This document shows, piece by piece, positions 35,118 through 43,451 of a stretch of DNA of 64,000 bases. Under the pieces are notes generated by a model. It made no database searches. It was not told the DNA's origin and was given only the letters and a program-made list of their open reading frames with translations. The stretch's first letter is position 1, and each line of letters begins with the position of its first letter. The DNA is from Ottowia thiooxydans DSM 14619. Its GTDB lineage: Bacteria > Pseudomonadota > Gammaproteobacteria > Burkholderiales > Burkholderiaceae_C. The stretch covers positions 251,353 to 315,352 of the forward strand of contig NZ_KE383942.1 of assembly GCF_000422885.1 (NCBI RefSeq), written 5' to 3'. A program made the translations under genes and the position numbers.

Positions 35118-37964
35118 TTAGCGGCGGCGTCGGCCGACCCAAAGGCCCGCTATAGCCATCATCAACATGAGGCTGACCAGGGCCTTGGCATCCAGAGATG
35201 GCACGGGAACCGGTGAAGCACTGGCGGCCACCAGGTTGTTCACGATGCTCACGGCATCTTCACCCGTGATTGTCACCGTTGCAGCAGAGGTAAATATGGG
35301 GGCCTGGAACACAAAACCTGCATTGGCTGGCGGTTGCGTCTCGGTGACCGTGCAGATCGCTGCCAGAGGTACAGGCACCATTTGGCTTGCATCAGCGACC
35401 AGGTCGAACACCTGAGGGAAACCTGTCACGCCTGGGCCAGTGCAGTTCACACTGACGCCAAACGTCTGGCCTCCGTAGCCCTGCACAAGACCCGTCACGG
35501 TGGGCGTCACGGTTAGTGAACCCATCACAAGGGCAAGTGGGTTGTTCACTGTGATGGGAGGCGCTGCCGAGCCTCCGGGCGGAGAGTCAAATGTGGCCGG
35601 AGTGATCACTGGCGTTCCGTACGCAAACCCTGCCGACACTGTTGCAGGTGTGGCGCCTTCAGTGACCGTGCATGCTGCGGTTTGCTGGCCTGTGGTGGGC
35701 GGAATAGGAATAACCTGTGTCACAGTGGGCAACAGGTTAACCGTCTGCGAGACTGTGGCTGCATTTCCGCCTGCGGTAGGCGTGACGGTGCAACTGACTG
35801 TCACAGGGAAGGTGCTTCCAGCTACATGCCCTTCGACTGCACCCGACAATGTTTTGGTCACGGACACGGTCGCCGGCGGAACAATGCCGTAGTTGACGAT
35901 GCTGTCGTTGTTGATGGCCACCGTGTCGTATCGCCCGGTACGGCCGCTACCTGATGTGGCGTTGGCCGTTGCGGTGTTGCTGAAGCTGCCGGTGCTTTCA
36001 ATGAGGCCCGTAACCGTACATTGCACAGAAGCGCCGTTGTCCATTCGTGGAATCACGGCGCTGAAGGTGTTGTTGGCACCGGTGATGTTGGCCAAAGACA
36101 CGGAAGGTGCTTCGGCACTGCCAGACGTCACGCTGCAGGAGGCCGCGGTCGCCGTGAAGTGGGGACCCAACACGTCGGTGACCGCTACATTGGTGGCTGA
36201 GTTGGCCACACCCACTACAGCCAGGCTGTTGTTGGTGAACTGCAGGTTGAAGGTGACCGGCACACCTGCCGCTGGATTGACAGGGGAAACGCTCTTGTTG
36301 GTGGCTATATCCACGCATACCGGTACGTTCGGGTCGATAGTCACTTCCCCTGAGGTAGGAGAGGATGATGGCTCGCTGAAGTTCGCATAGCCGCTGCCTG
36401 TTGGCATGACCAAAACAGAATCCACTTTGTTGGACACCCTTTTTCGATCAGCCAGGCAAGGCAGTGTGTTGATACCGGTCCAGCGCTCTTCCAACCTGAT
36501 TTCAACAAAACCACCGTGGGCAATGCTGCCTAGGCCCAAGGGTGAATTCTGATTCGCATAAGACGTCGTTGGTGCTTGCAACTGGCGCGGATAAGGGCCA
36601 GGCGGGCAAGCGGATCCCGTGCCCAGAGAATCTACCGTACAACTCATCAGCCAGACTGAGTGTGATGGCGCAGGGCCTGTGGCCAAAGCGGCGGACCCGT
36701 TTTCGTTGAAATACTGGAATATGTCACCAAACCTGATCCCAGCCACCGGGACGTGCGGGCTCGTGTAGGTTGATCTGATCACATACCCTACGGCCTCACC
36801 CTCAGTATCTACTACCGTATCCGCAGTGTTGGCCAGCGTCTTGGTCGTCCTGAGGGTATTGGTGGCGACCACGCACGTTCCCACGTTGTTGAGTACCAGC
36901 GTGGCTCTGTCGTTGTTGTTCGCGGGATTGTCGTCGTCCAGTAGGGTTCCGCCGCCATTGGCATGCAAGCTTAAAGTTGCGAGGTTGACCACGCGCAGCC
37001 CTCCGCAAGCGGGCGGGGTAAATACAACGTCTTCTTCGATGACCAGCGTGCTGTTCGCGGGCAGTGAGATCTTGGTTTGGCTCAACAACTGGCCGGCGCT
37101 CATGGTGCTCCCGCCGACGGCAGTCACTGCTGGTGGAGAGCCTGCGCAGCCTGTGGCGCCTCCTGTTGTGACACAACTGGCGATTGAACTGGCGTAGGCC
37201 ACGCCACCATTGCTGCCCCCGAAAGTGCCGGTAACGCTTTGCCATCCGTCAAACGTGCGAGGGTAAAAGGTGCCCAGGTTGGGCACTGAGATGACGGGAT
37301 CACCGTGAAAAGTAATGCGATAGCGCACCGGGACGCCAAAGTTTGCGGGCGATGGAGTCAGCAACTCCTTTGTCACTCGTAGATCAAGGTTAGCCTTCTC
37401 CACGCTGGTAGTGACAACGCCCGTATTCCCTGTTGGGCCGTCAGTGTCACTGGCTGCAGGAGTCACACTGATCGTATTGACATAGCTACCAGGTGTGGAG
37501 GCCTTCGCTGATATCGTGATTTCACAACGTGCCCCTTGAGGCAGGCTGGGAATGGGAATGCTGATGGTTTGGCCTGCCGAGGATTCGGCTGTTGCCGGGC
37601 TTTGCAAAGCAATGGGGATGGCCGCATTGATAACTGCCAGAGTCGGACAGGTGGCACCTCCTATCGGCACCACGCTAGTGGCTTGCAGGTCATACAGCCG
37701 TGCTGGCAATGTGTCCAGCACGGTGCTGGTGCCGGTGGTCGCGTTACCCGTGTTGCCCACCGTGATGGTGTAGTTAAAGTCCGTCCATGTGAGTGCGGTG
37801 CTCGGCGCTCCCTTGCTAACCGTTAGCTCGACATTCGCCGCGTGGACCCATCCACTGCTGAACAGGAGAGGCAAGCCCAGCGCAAATGCGGCTTGCAGCT
37901 TACCTGGCCTGGCGCGACGCCAGAACCCCAAAAAAGCAGCGCGGAATTTGGATCGAATGCGCAC
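35118..37964 (-). CDS. Secreted DUF11-repeat surface protein with IPTL-CTERM-like tail
   Basis: A 948-residue exported protein. The signal sequence has a long charged N-region then LQAAFALGLPLLFSSGWVHA. Several DUF11 / conserved-repeat domains follow, seen as paired blocks such as YTITVGNTGNATTGTSTVLD and NLQFTNNSLAVVGVANSATN, with threonine-, valine- and glycine-rich beta sequence throughout. The C-terminus PVPSLDAKALVSLMLMMAIA, then GLWVGRRRR, has the motif-helix-arginine layout of the IPTL-CTERM class. The start is a GTG at 37964, with GGAG seven bases upstream; the open frame extends to 38186 without coding character. It is probably a cell-surface or adhesin-like protein. Confidence 0.8.
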   Translation of the reverse strand: MRIRSKFRAAFLGFWRRARPGKLQAAFALGLPLLFSSGWVHAANVELTVSKGAPSTALTWTDFNYTITVGNTGNATTGTSTVLDTLPARLYDLQATSVVPIGGATCPTLAVINAAIPIALQSPATAESSAGQTISIPIPSLPQGARCEITISAKASTPGSYVNTISVTPAASDTDGPTGNTGVVTTSVEKANLDLRVTKELLTPSPANFGVPVRYRITFHGDPVISVPNLGTFYPRTFDGWQSVTGTFGGSNGGVAYASSIASCVTTGGATGCAGSPPAVTAVGGSTMSAGQLLSQTKISLPANSTLVIEEDVVFTPPACGGLRVVNLATLSLHANGGGTLLDDDNPANNNDRATLVLNNVGTCVVATNTLRTTKTLANTADTVVDTEGEAVGYVIRSTYTSPHVPVAGIRFGDIFQYFNENGSAALATGPAPSHSVWLMSCTVDSLGTGSACPPGPYPRQLQAPTTSYANQNSPLGLGSIAHGGFVEIRLEERWTGINTLPCLADRKRVSNKVDSVLVMPTGSGYANFSEPSSSPTSGEVTIDPNVPVCVDIATNKSVSPVNPAAGVPVTFNLQFTNNSLAVVGVANSATNVAVTDVLGPHFTATAASCSVTSGSAEAPSVSLANITGANNTFSAVIPRMDNGASVQCTVTGLIESTGSFSNTATANATSGSGRTGRYDTVAINNDSIVNYGIVPPATVSVTKTLSGAVEGHVAGSTFPVTVSCTVTPTAGGNAATVSQTVNLLPTVTQVIPIPPTTGQQTAACTVTEGATPATVSAGFAYGTPVITPATFDSPPGGSAAPPITVNNPLALVMGSLTVTPTVTGLVQGYGGQTFGVSVNCTGPGVTGFPQVFDLVADASQMVPVPLAAICTVTETQPPANAGFVFQAPIFTSAATVTITGEDAVSIVNNLVAASASPVPVPSLDAKALVSLMLMMAIAGLWVGRRRR

Positions 37965-38400
37965 GATGTGCTCCAGTTGTGTGGCCAGCGAATCTTCTGC
38001 ATATACAGGTCTTCCGCTTGCAAGCTTTGGGTTGTGACTCCATTGAAGGAGGCTCCCTGGCGTTCTTCTCAAAAAATGTGAAGACCAGGCAACTCTACAA
38101 CGGCTTATACAGACCCTATCAGTCGAACTTTTTTGTTTTCCCTTGAGTTCATTTGAAAATAACACGCTCAATAGGAAACTCATCAACTATCACTGCGACA
38201 ACAGCATCACCATTTCATTTAACGAAATAGAAGATGACAAGGTGTGTGGCAGTGGACAGGTTGTGTCACGAATTGTAATTTCTGTTCATGAAATCATAAA
38301 TTGATGTGTGCAATAGACCCACGAATTCGCAGGACTCAGCGAAGTTAGATGCTCCTGGAACGGTGCAGCGGATTGCGGTTGGTGGAAACGCCGGACAGTT
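37965..38400. other. Gap between the DUF11 gene and the phosphatase gene
   Basis: About 436 bases. The half next to the DUF11 gene is AT-rich (38140-38310) and likely holds its promoter. No gene, repeat or terminator with a clear T tract was recognised. It also marks the 3' end of the T3SS-linked operon. Confidence 0.5.
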
Positions 38401-40437
38401 TCAGCCAAGGAATTTCGTGGTGACGCAGGTGATGTCATCTGTCTGCTGCGCGCCCGCTTCGAATTCGCGCACCGCTTCTAGCAGGGCTTCGGGTAAGTTA
38501 CCGGAGCCCGGTTTGTACTGGCTCACCAATTCGGTCAGGCGGGCTTCTCCAAAGAAGTGTCCTTCTGGATTTGCAGCCTCAGTGACCCCATCTGTGTAGA
38601 GCAGCAGCGTATCGCCGGGGTTCAGTTGGGTGCGACCTGGTTTGAATTCGAAGTCGTCCATCACTGCCAGCGCCATATTCTTGCCGCGTGGCATGGTCTC
38701 CACAGCGCCATCAGCACGCAGCAGCAGCGGCGGATTGTGGCCGGCATTGACGTAATCGAGTTGGCCGGTTTTCAAATCCAGCAGGCACAGAAAAACAGTA
38801 ACGAACATCATCTGCTCGTTCTCAGCGCAAAGTTGCTTGTTCAGGCGGTCGATGATGTCGGCGGGATCCTGCAGGAACTGTGCAATGTTCTTGAGCAGGG
38901 TGCGAGAGATGGCCATGAAAAATGCAGCGGGAATGCCTTTCCCTGATACGTCGGCCACCACCATGGCCAAGCGTCCGTCTCTCATAAGGAAGTAATCATA
39001 GAAGTCGCCCCCTACCTCCTTGGCCGGCACCATCAATGCGGAGACCGCCACAGCTTGCGTGGGCGGGGCGGAACGCGGCAAGATGGAGAGCTGCATGGTG
39101 CGGGCTATTTCAAGCTCCTGCTGCAGGCTGATCAGCGTAGCCTGCTGAGCCATGGCTTCGCGAAGTTTGTGAAGAAGCCCCACCAGTCGATGCTGCTGCG
39201 TAGTTACCAGATCGGACATGCGGCCAAGGACACCAGCCAACTTGACCAGTGAATTGTCGGTGCGAGAAGTCTCAGCCTCCTGTGGTTCCAGTGCGGTCAA
39301 CACCTCAGCGCGCGCTTCTTCATCCAGGGTCTCGGCAAGTTGGCGCAGTTGGCCGCGAATCAGCCTTTCCTGTTGTTGATGGGTGCGCGAGCGTTCATCG
39401 CGCAGCATTTGCAGGTTGAACATTTCATCCCTGAGCGCGGCCACGCTACGCGCAATCTGGCCTGCCTCGTCGGGTAATGCCTGGTCGTCTTCATCGGGGG
39501 TGGCACGTAGATCCCCCTTCGCCAATTGATCCAGTACCCGTACAGAGCGTTCCAGCGGACGCAGCGCGCGGCGCAAATAAACAAAAACAGCCCAGCCCAG
39601 CACAGCAAGGAATGTCGCGGCTCCGCCCATCGCCAGCAAATCGATCCACTGTTCGGCACCTTCCTGGTCAGTGATGTCCCACGCGGTCAAAATGGCGCCC
39701 ACGGGGCGATGGTTGGGGCCCTCCAAAGGCATTGTCGCCGTTAACCACTGGCGCCCGCCGGGCGCGGAGATCTCGGCTATGCTCGGTCGCCGCGCGGTCA
39801 GCGACAAGTCTTCTTCGTTGACTACACCGGGGAGTGTTCCTGCGATGCCCTGGCCGCGCAAGTTGATGATGAAACTTTCACCGGTTATGGTGCGATTCAT
39901 TTCGGGCAACAGGTGCCCCAGATTCTGTCCGAGGGCGAGGACACCCGGTGCGTTCTCAGGGCCGAAGCGACGTAACGCCACCAGGTAGTAGCGCTCGCGC
40001 GAAGACTGGCTTAGCCCTGTCTGCGTTTGATTGCTGGCTAGCGCTCGAGCTAGCCAGCCTGTATCCACCATGGGTTGTTGTAGGAGGGCGGTCGAACTGG
40101 AATGAGCCAGTACACGCCGGGCATCGAACCAATCCGCACGCCATCCGGGATGGCGATCCAGTATGGGCTCCATCAGGGTATCAAGGGCCTCGTAGTCATG
40201 CTCCGCCCAAGCATGTGCCACGTCGGCTCGCCCCAAGACTTCTGTGAGTGTGGTTTCTAGATTGTTCCTGGATTCATTTTCCAGCTTGTTCCAGGCGATG
40301 GCTTGAGATTGCAGCACCACTTGGTGGTAACGGTCTGTCAGTTCGTTATCGCGTTGCCACCCCCAAGCGCCAGCGAACAGCAATAGGGAAATGGCTGCAA
40401 TGAGCAACAACACCGTGACGCGAGTCTTAAGCTGCAT
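38401..40437 (-). CDS. RsbU-type PP2C serine phosphatase with periplasmic sensor and HAMP domains
   Basis: A 678-residue membrane phosphatase. Residues 8-26 and about 267-290 are transmembrane helices flanking a periplasmic sensor domain; a HAMP linker (about 285-345) and a coiled coil lead to a SpoIIE/PP2C domain (about 440-676). Metal-site motifs are intact: PAKEVGGDFYDYF (G476-D481), VVADVSGKGIPAA and the late TDDIT. Such enzymes dephosphorylate an anti-anti-sigma factor to free a sigma factor. In Bordetella the homologous BtrU acts in control of the bsc T3SS. Here the gene ends a translationally coupled run that begins with the secretin gene. Kinase and antagonist partners (BtrW, BtrV) are not in the window. 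Confidence 0.88.
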   Translation of the reverse strand: MQLKTRVTVLLLIAAISLLLFAGAWGWQRDNELTDRYHQVVLQSQAIAWNKLENESRNNLETTLTEVLGRADVAHAWAEHDYEALDTLMEPILDRHPGWRADWFDARRVLAHSSSTALLQQPMVDTGWLARALASNQTQTGLSQSSRERYYLVALRRFGPENAPGVLALGQNLGHLLPEMNRTITGESFIINLRGQGIAGTLPGVVNEEDLSLTARRPSIAEISAPGGRQWLTATMPLEGPNHRPVGAILTAWDITDQEGAEQWIDLLAMGGAATFLAVLGWAVFVYLRRALRPLERSVRVLDQLAKGDLRATPDEDDQALPDEAGQIARSVAALRDEMFNLQMLRDERSRTHQQQERLIRGQLRQLAETLDEEARAEVLTALEPQEAETSRTDNSLVKLAGVLGRMSDLVTTQQHRLVGLLHKLREAMAQQATLISLQQELEIARTMQLSILPRSAPPTQAVAVSALMVPAKEVGGDFYDYFLMRDGRLAMVVADVSGKGIPAAFFMAISRTLLKNIAQFLQDPADIIDRLNKQLCAENEQMMFVTVFLCLLDLKTGQLDYVNAGHNPPLLLRADGAVETMPRGKNMALAVMDDFEFKPGRTQLNPGDTLLLYTDGVTEAANPEGHFFGEARLTELVSQYKPGSGNLPEALLEAVREFEAGAQQTDDITCVTTKFLG

Positions 40438-41671
40438 GCGGCTCCATACCTGGCTTGGACTTCGATTCGCGCACGCGGTTACCGATCAGAGGTAGTGAGA
40501 GGGCTGCCAGACCGCAAACCCCCAAGATTGCATAGCCAAGTCCATTCGAGGCTTGAAAACTCCGGGGTGCACAAGCCATCTGCGCAAGCAGACTCAGGCC
40601 AGGACCAAACACGAGTCCGCCGAGCAAGGCGCCGTACCAAGCCGGGGCTGTCCCCTTCCACCAATGGGAATAGTGTGCAATACCGAGCACGGCTGCCAGC
40701 ATGGCGAAAGCACAAGCGCCAACCAAGCTCAAGGGGTAGCCAGCCAGAGCGGTGATGGGCGCCCAAGCCAGCAGCCCCAACAGTACCCCGCGCCAGCGTT
40801 GCAACGCGTCTTTTGAACTTACAGGGATGGGCCCGGTGGAGTGAGATCGTCCAGGCGACTGTGAAGAGAGCGTGGTGGTTGTACCGCCCCTGGGCAATGG
40901 CAAGGAAAAGCGGTCGTCGCCCAGTGTCTCGGCCAGTACCCGGTCAAGTTGATGACGTTTGTCGAAATCGGGTTCAGTCTGCCGAAGCGATTGGGCCAAG
41001 CGTTCAATGCGCAGATGTTGGTCACCGGCATGGCGCAATTGCTCAGCCAGCCACGGCAGGCGTTGATCGAAATCCTTGCGTCCTATGCGGGGAGGGCGGG
41101 TTGCCAAATCACCAGCGGCGATGCGTTCACAGGCCTCACGCACAAGGAGCTCGCGCCTTAGCACTCGGCCTCTTAGAGCGTAACGCAGCGCCTCGGCTGC
41201 CAGCCCGGCGATAAGCGCTGTCAGCACGGCCACGGGCAGTCCCCAAGTCAGTAGCAGGGCTGACACAGCGGGCTGGCGCCAGAGCAACTCAAGCCGTGCG
41301 ACAGGCATTCCCTTCATGGTGATCGGCACTACCACCAGTGGTAGCGCTTCCCCCTGGCTGGTGCCGCGTTCCTGCAGCACTTGGCCTTGGGTGTCGACCA
41401 GTGCGGCTCTAAGAATGCTCTTGAAGCTTTGCATGCGGTGGGTAAACAGATCTTCCACTCCCACCAGGCGATCTATGGGGATCCCGAGATTCACTGCCAA
41501 CTGAACATGGTCAGCCATGTCCTCTGCGATCAAGTGCGCTCGTGCCTTTGCTTCGTCGTACGCCATCTCACGTAGCTGGGACAAGGCAACCCAGGTAACC
41601 AGAAGGCCTGATAGCAAGAGAAGCAGGAAGCCCTTTACGGCAAACTGGCGAGCCAATGAAGCAGTGGTCAT
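40427..41671 (-). CDS. Membrane sensor-like protein of unknown function
   Basis: A 414-residue protein. A helix near 11-31 and another near 135-165 flank a periplasmic region of about 100 residues, as in sensor proteins. A HAMP-like or coiled segment follows (LLVREACERIAAGDLATRPP, near 185), then a hydrophilic stretch, and four more hydrophobic segments fill the last 120 residues. There is no kinase, cyclase or phosphatase domain. It overlaps the phosphatase gene by 11 bases and the gene before it by four. I infer a signal-input partner of the phosphatase; the family is not recognised. Confidence 0.65.
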   Translation of the reverse strand: MTTASLARQFAVKGFLLLLLSGLLVTWVALSQLREMAYDEAKARAHLIAEDMADHVQLAVNLGIPIDRLVGVEDLFTHRMQSFKSILRAALVDTQGQVLQERGTSQGEALPLVVVPITMKGMPVARLELLWRQPAVSALLLTWGLPVAVLTALIAGLAAEALRYALRGRVLRRELLVREACERIAAGDLATRPPRIGRKDFDQRLPWLAEQLRHAGDQHLRIERLAQSLRQTEPDFDKRHQLDRVLAETLGDDRFSLPLPRGGTTTTLSSQSPGRSHSTGPIPVSSKDALQRWRGVLLGLLAWAPITALAGYPLSLVGACAFAMLAAVLGIAHYSHWWKGTAPAWYGALLGGLVFGPGLSLLAQMACAPRSFQASNGLGYAILGVCGLAALSLPLIGNRVRESKSKPGMEPHAA

Positions 41672-42429
41672 CGTATGCCATCCTCATTGCGCGTGAGGTA
41701 TTCAAGCCCATTGGCCAAACGCACTTCTGCGGCGTGCAGACGTGTCGCAGCAAGGTCCATCCCCACGGCGTCACTTTGCCTCGCCAGCCCACGCATCAGC
41801 CACACGGTGAACAAGGCGCAGGCGGCTGTCAGGCAAACCATTGCAATGAGCACAGCGCCCAGGAGGCGCCAAGGCGTAGGTGTCGGTGGGTTGGGGGATG
41901 TAATGCTGATATGCCCCGAAATTTCCCCGAACGGGCCACGGATTGGCATACCGAGCGTGAAAGATTCCCCTCCGATGACCGACCAAGTCGCGTGTGCTTC
42001 CATGCCTCGGGTTGACGTCATGGTCGAGCTGGCCAGTATCCAGCTGGGCGGAACACGGTCGCCGATAGCGCCGCGATCGGTATTGAACAGGGATAGAGAA
42101 TTGGTATCGAATACCTCGGCTGCCAATAGTGATGGGTCATCGGACAGGAGGTCCTCCAGAAGCGCTTGTGCCTGATTGCTTTCTGCCAATTCAAACCCAA
42201 GCGAGAGGTTAGTTTCCAGACGCTCGCGCAGTCCCTGCAGGGCGATGTCCAGACGCGCTTCACGAAGCACCTGTGCTTGCGCGCGCTGCAGGCTGAACAG
42301 AAGCGCAGTCAAGAGGAGCAGTCCGCACATGGCCACAACCCACCATCGCCCGGTAAGCTCCAGGCAGGCTGATATGGTGATGAGTGGACGCTTCCAGCCT
42401 ATCGCCGAAATGCCTTCTGGCTCAATCAT
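41668..42429 (-). CDS. Membrane sensor-like protein of unknown function
   Basis: A 253-residue protein with one transmembrane helix near 29-47 (WVVAMCGLLLLTALLFSLQ), a periplasmic domain of about 140 residues, and a second helix near 188-212 (LLGAVLIAMVCLTAACALFT), followed by a short cytoplasmic tail. The layout is that of the input half of a chemoreceptor or kinase without the output half. Four-base overlaps with both neighbours show it belongs to the secretin-phosphatase operon. No family is recognised; a role in sensing or in binding the preceding periplasmic protein is inference. Confidence 0.65.
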   Translation of the reverse strand: MIEPEGISAIGWKRPLITISACLELTGRWWVVAMCGLLLLTALLFSLQRAQAQVLREARLDIALQGLRERLETNLSLGFELAESNQAQALLEDLLSDDPSLLAAEVFDTNSLSLFNTDRGAIGDRVPPSWILASSTMTSTRGMEAHATWSVIGGESFTLGMPIRGPFGEISGHISITSPNPPTPTPWRLLGAVLIAMVCLTAACALFTVWLMRGLARQSDAVGMDLAATRLHAAEVRLANGLEYLTRNEDGIR

Positions 42430-43451
42430 TCGATCACTTCCGCCACGCTCAGAAGAGTCAATGGAGGGTAGAACTCCAGTTTCTTCACGATAGGCATGTT
42501 GATGAGCAATGAAAAGCGCTGAAGCGACTGCGCGGGGATGGTCTCTACTGGAACATGGTCAATCAGGATCTGGCTGGCCTTGTATGCGGCGAATCGGCCT
42601 ACGTTAGCCCCGTTGGCAAACAGACCGAACATGCATTGCGATTGACGTACAACGCTTTCAGTGGCACAGAAGGTTGGTAAACGAACGCGTAGCGCGGCAT
42701 TGGTCACCAAGTCTCGGTGTGTGAAAGCCAGAAATGAGCTGGGCCCTATGTAGAGAAGATCAGCCTTTCTCTCTGCCAGTCGCGCAACCAGGCCGGGCAG
42801 CGCGTTGAAGTTTGCTTCGCCGTCTTCGTTCAACGGCACAGTTTCTTCGAGCAGGTCGAAGCCCATTTCGGGCGCCATGCGTTTGAGCACCTGGGCAATA
42901 CCTAGGGTGTTCGATTCAGCCGGGTTGGTGATGTAGCCCAGCCGCTTGAAGGGTCGGTAGCTGCTCATGGCTTTGAGTTGCACCGTAAGCGGGGCCACGT
43001 GGCTCACCCCCGTGAGGTTGCGATTCGGGGGATCGAGTTGGCGCAGCAAGCCTGAGCCAACGGGATCGGTGACTTCGGTGAATACGATGGGGATGTCGCG
43101 GATATGTGTGGCAGCATCGACAAGGTTATCTTTCCCCGCAAGCGCCAGAGTGGTGCTTGTAGACCAGGAATAGATCAGATCGGGCTTGAGCGCGCGTACT
43201 GCCTCAATGAGCGCTGGTCCATCCTCGGGGCGGTCAGAGTAATGGACGTTCTCAAATTTGACGAGCAATAGCCGCTTGGCCAGATAGTCGCGAAAGCTTG
43301 CCTCTATGTTCTGCTCCTCGCGCGATAGCACCATGGCGATGGTGTGGGTTTTTCGTTGAGCGAGTGCGTCGCCCGTGTGCATGCCGCTGGCGAACAGGAA
43401 CGTGAGGAAAAAAAAAGCACCGAGTGCCTTTCCTCTGGCATTCAGGCTCAT
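42426..43451 (-). CDS. ABC-type substrate-binding protein (PF04392-like), T3SS-linked
   Basis: A 341-residue exported protein. The signal segment is ALGAFFFLTFLFASGMHTGD; the body shows the PF04392 pattern with IAMVLSREEQNIEASFRDYL, then VFTEVTDPVGSGLLRQLDPP and GYITNPAESNTLGIAQVL. No permease or ATPase is nearby. Instead its ATG overlaps the secretin stop codon by four bases and its stop overlaps a membrane sensor-like gene. This suggests a soluble periplasmic ligand receptor feeding the downstream membrane proteins and phosphatase, not a transporter subunit. The ligand is unknown. Confidence 0.78.
   Translation of the reverse strand: MSLNARGKALGAFFFLTFLFASGMHTGDALAQRKTHTIAMVLSREEQNIEASFRDYLAKRLLLVKFENVHYSDRPEDGPALIEAVRALKPDLIYSWSTSTTLALAGKDNLVDAATHIRDIPIVFTEVTDPVGSGLLRQLDPPNRNLTGVSHVAPLTVQLKAMSSYRPFKRLGYITNPAESNTLGIAQVLKRMAPEMGFDLLEETVPLNEDGEANFNALPGLVARLAERKADLLYIGPSSFLAFTHRDLVTNAALRVRLPTFCATESVVRQSQCMFGLFANGANVGRFAAYKASQILIDHVPVETIPAQSLQRFSLLINMPIVKKLEFYPPLTLLSVAEVIE

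Noticed and set aside
38797-38822. A near match to the T3SS promoter motif (AGAAC-N15-GTTACT, minus strand)
   Set aside because: It lies inside the phosphatase coding region, has one mismatch in the -35 box, and no gene starts downstream of it.
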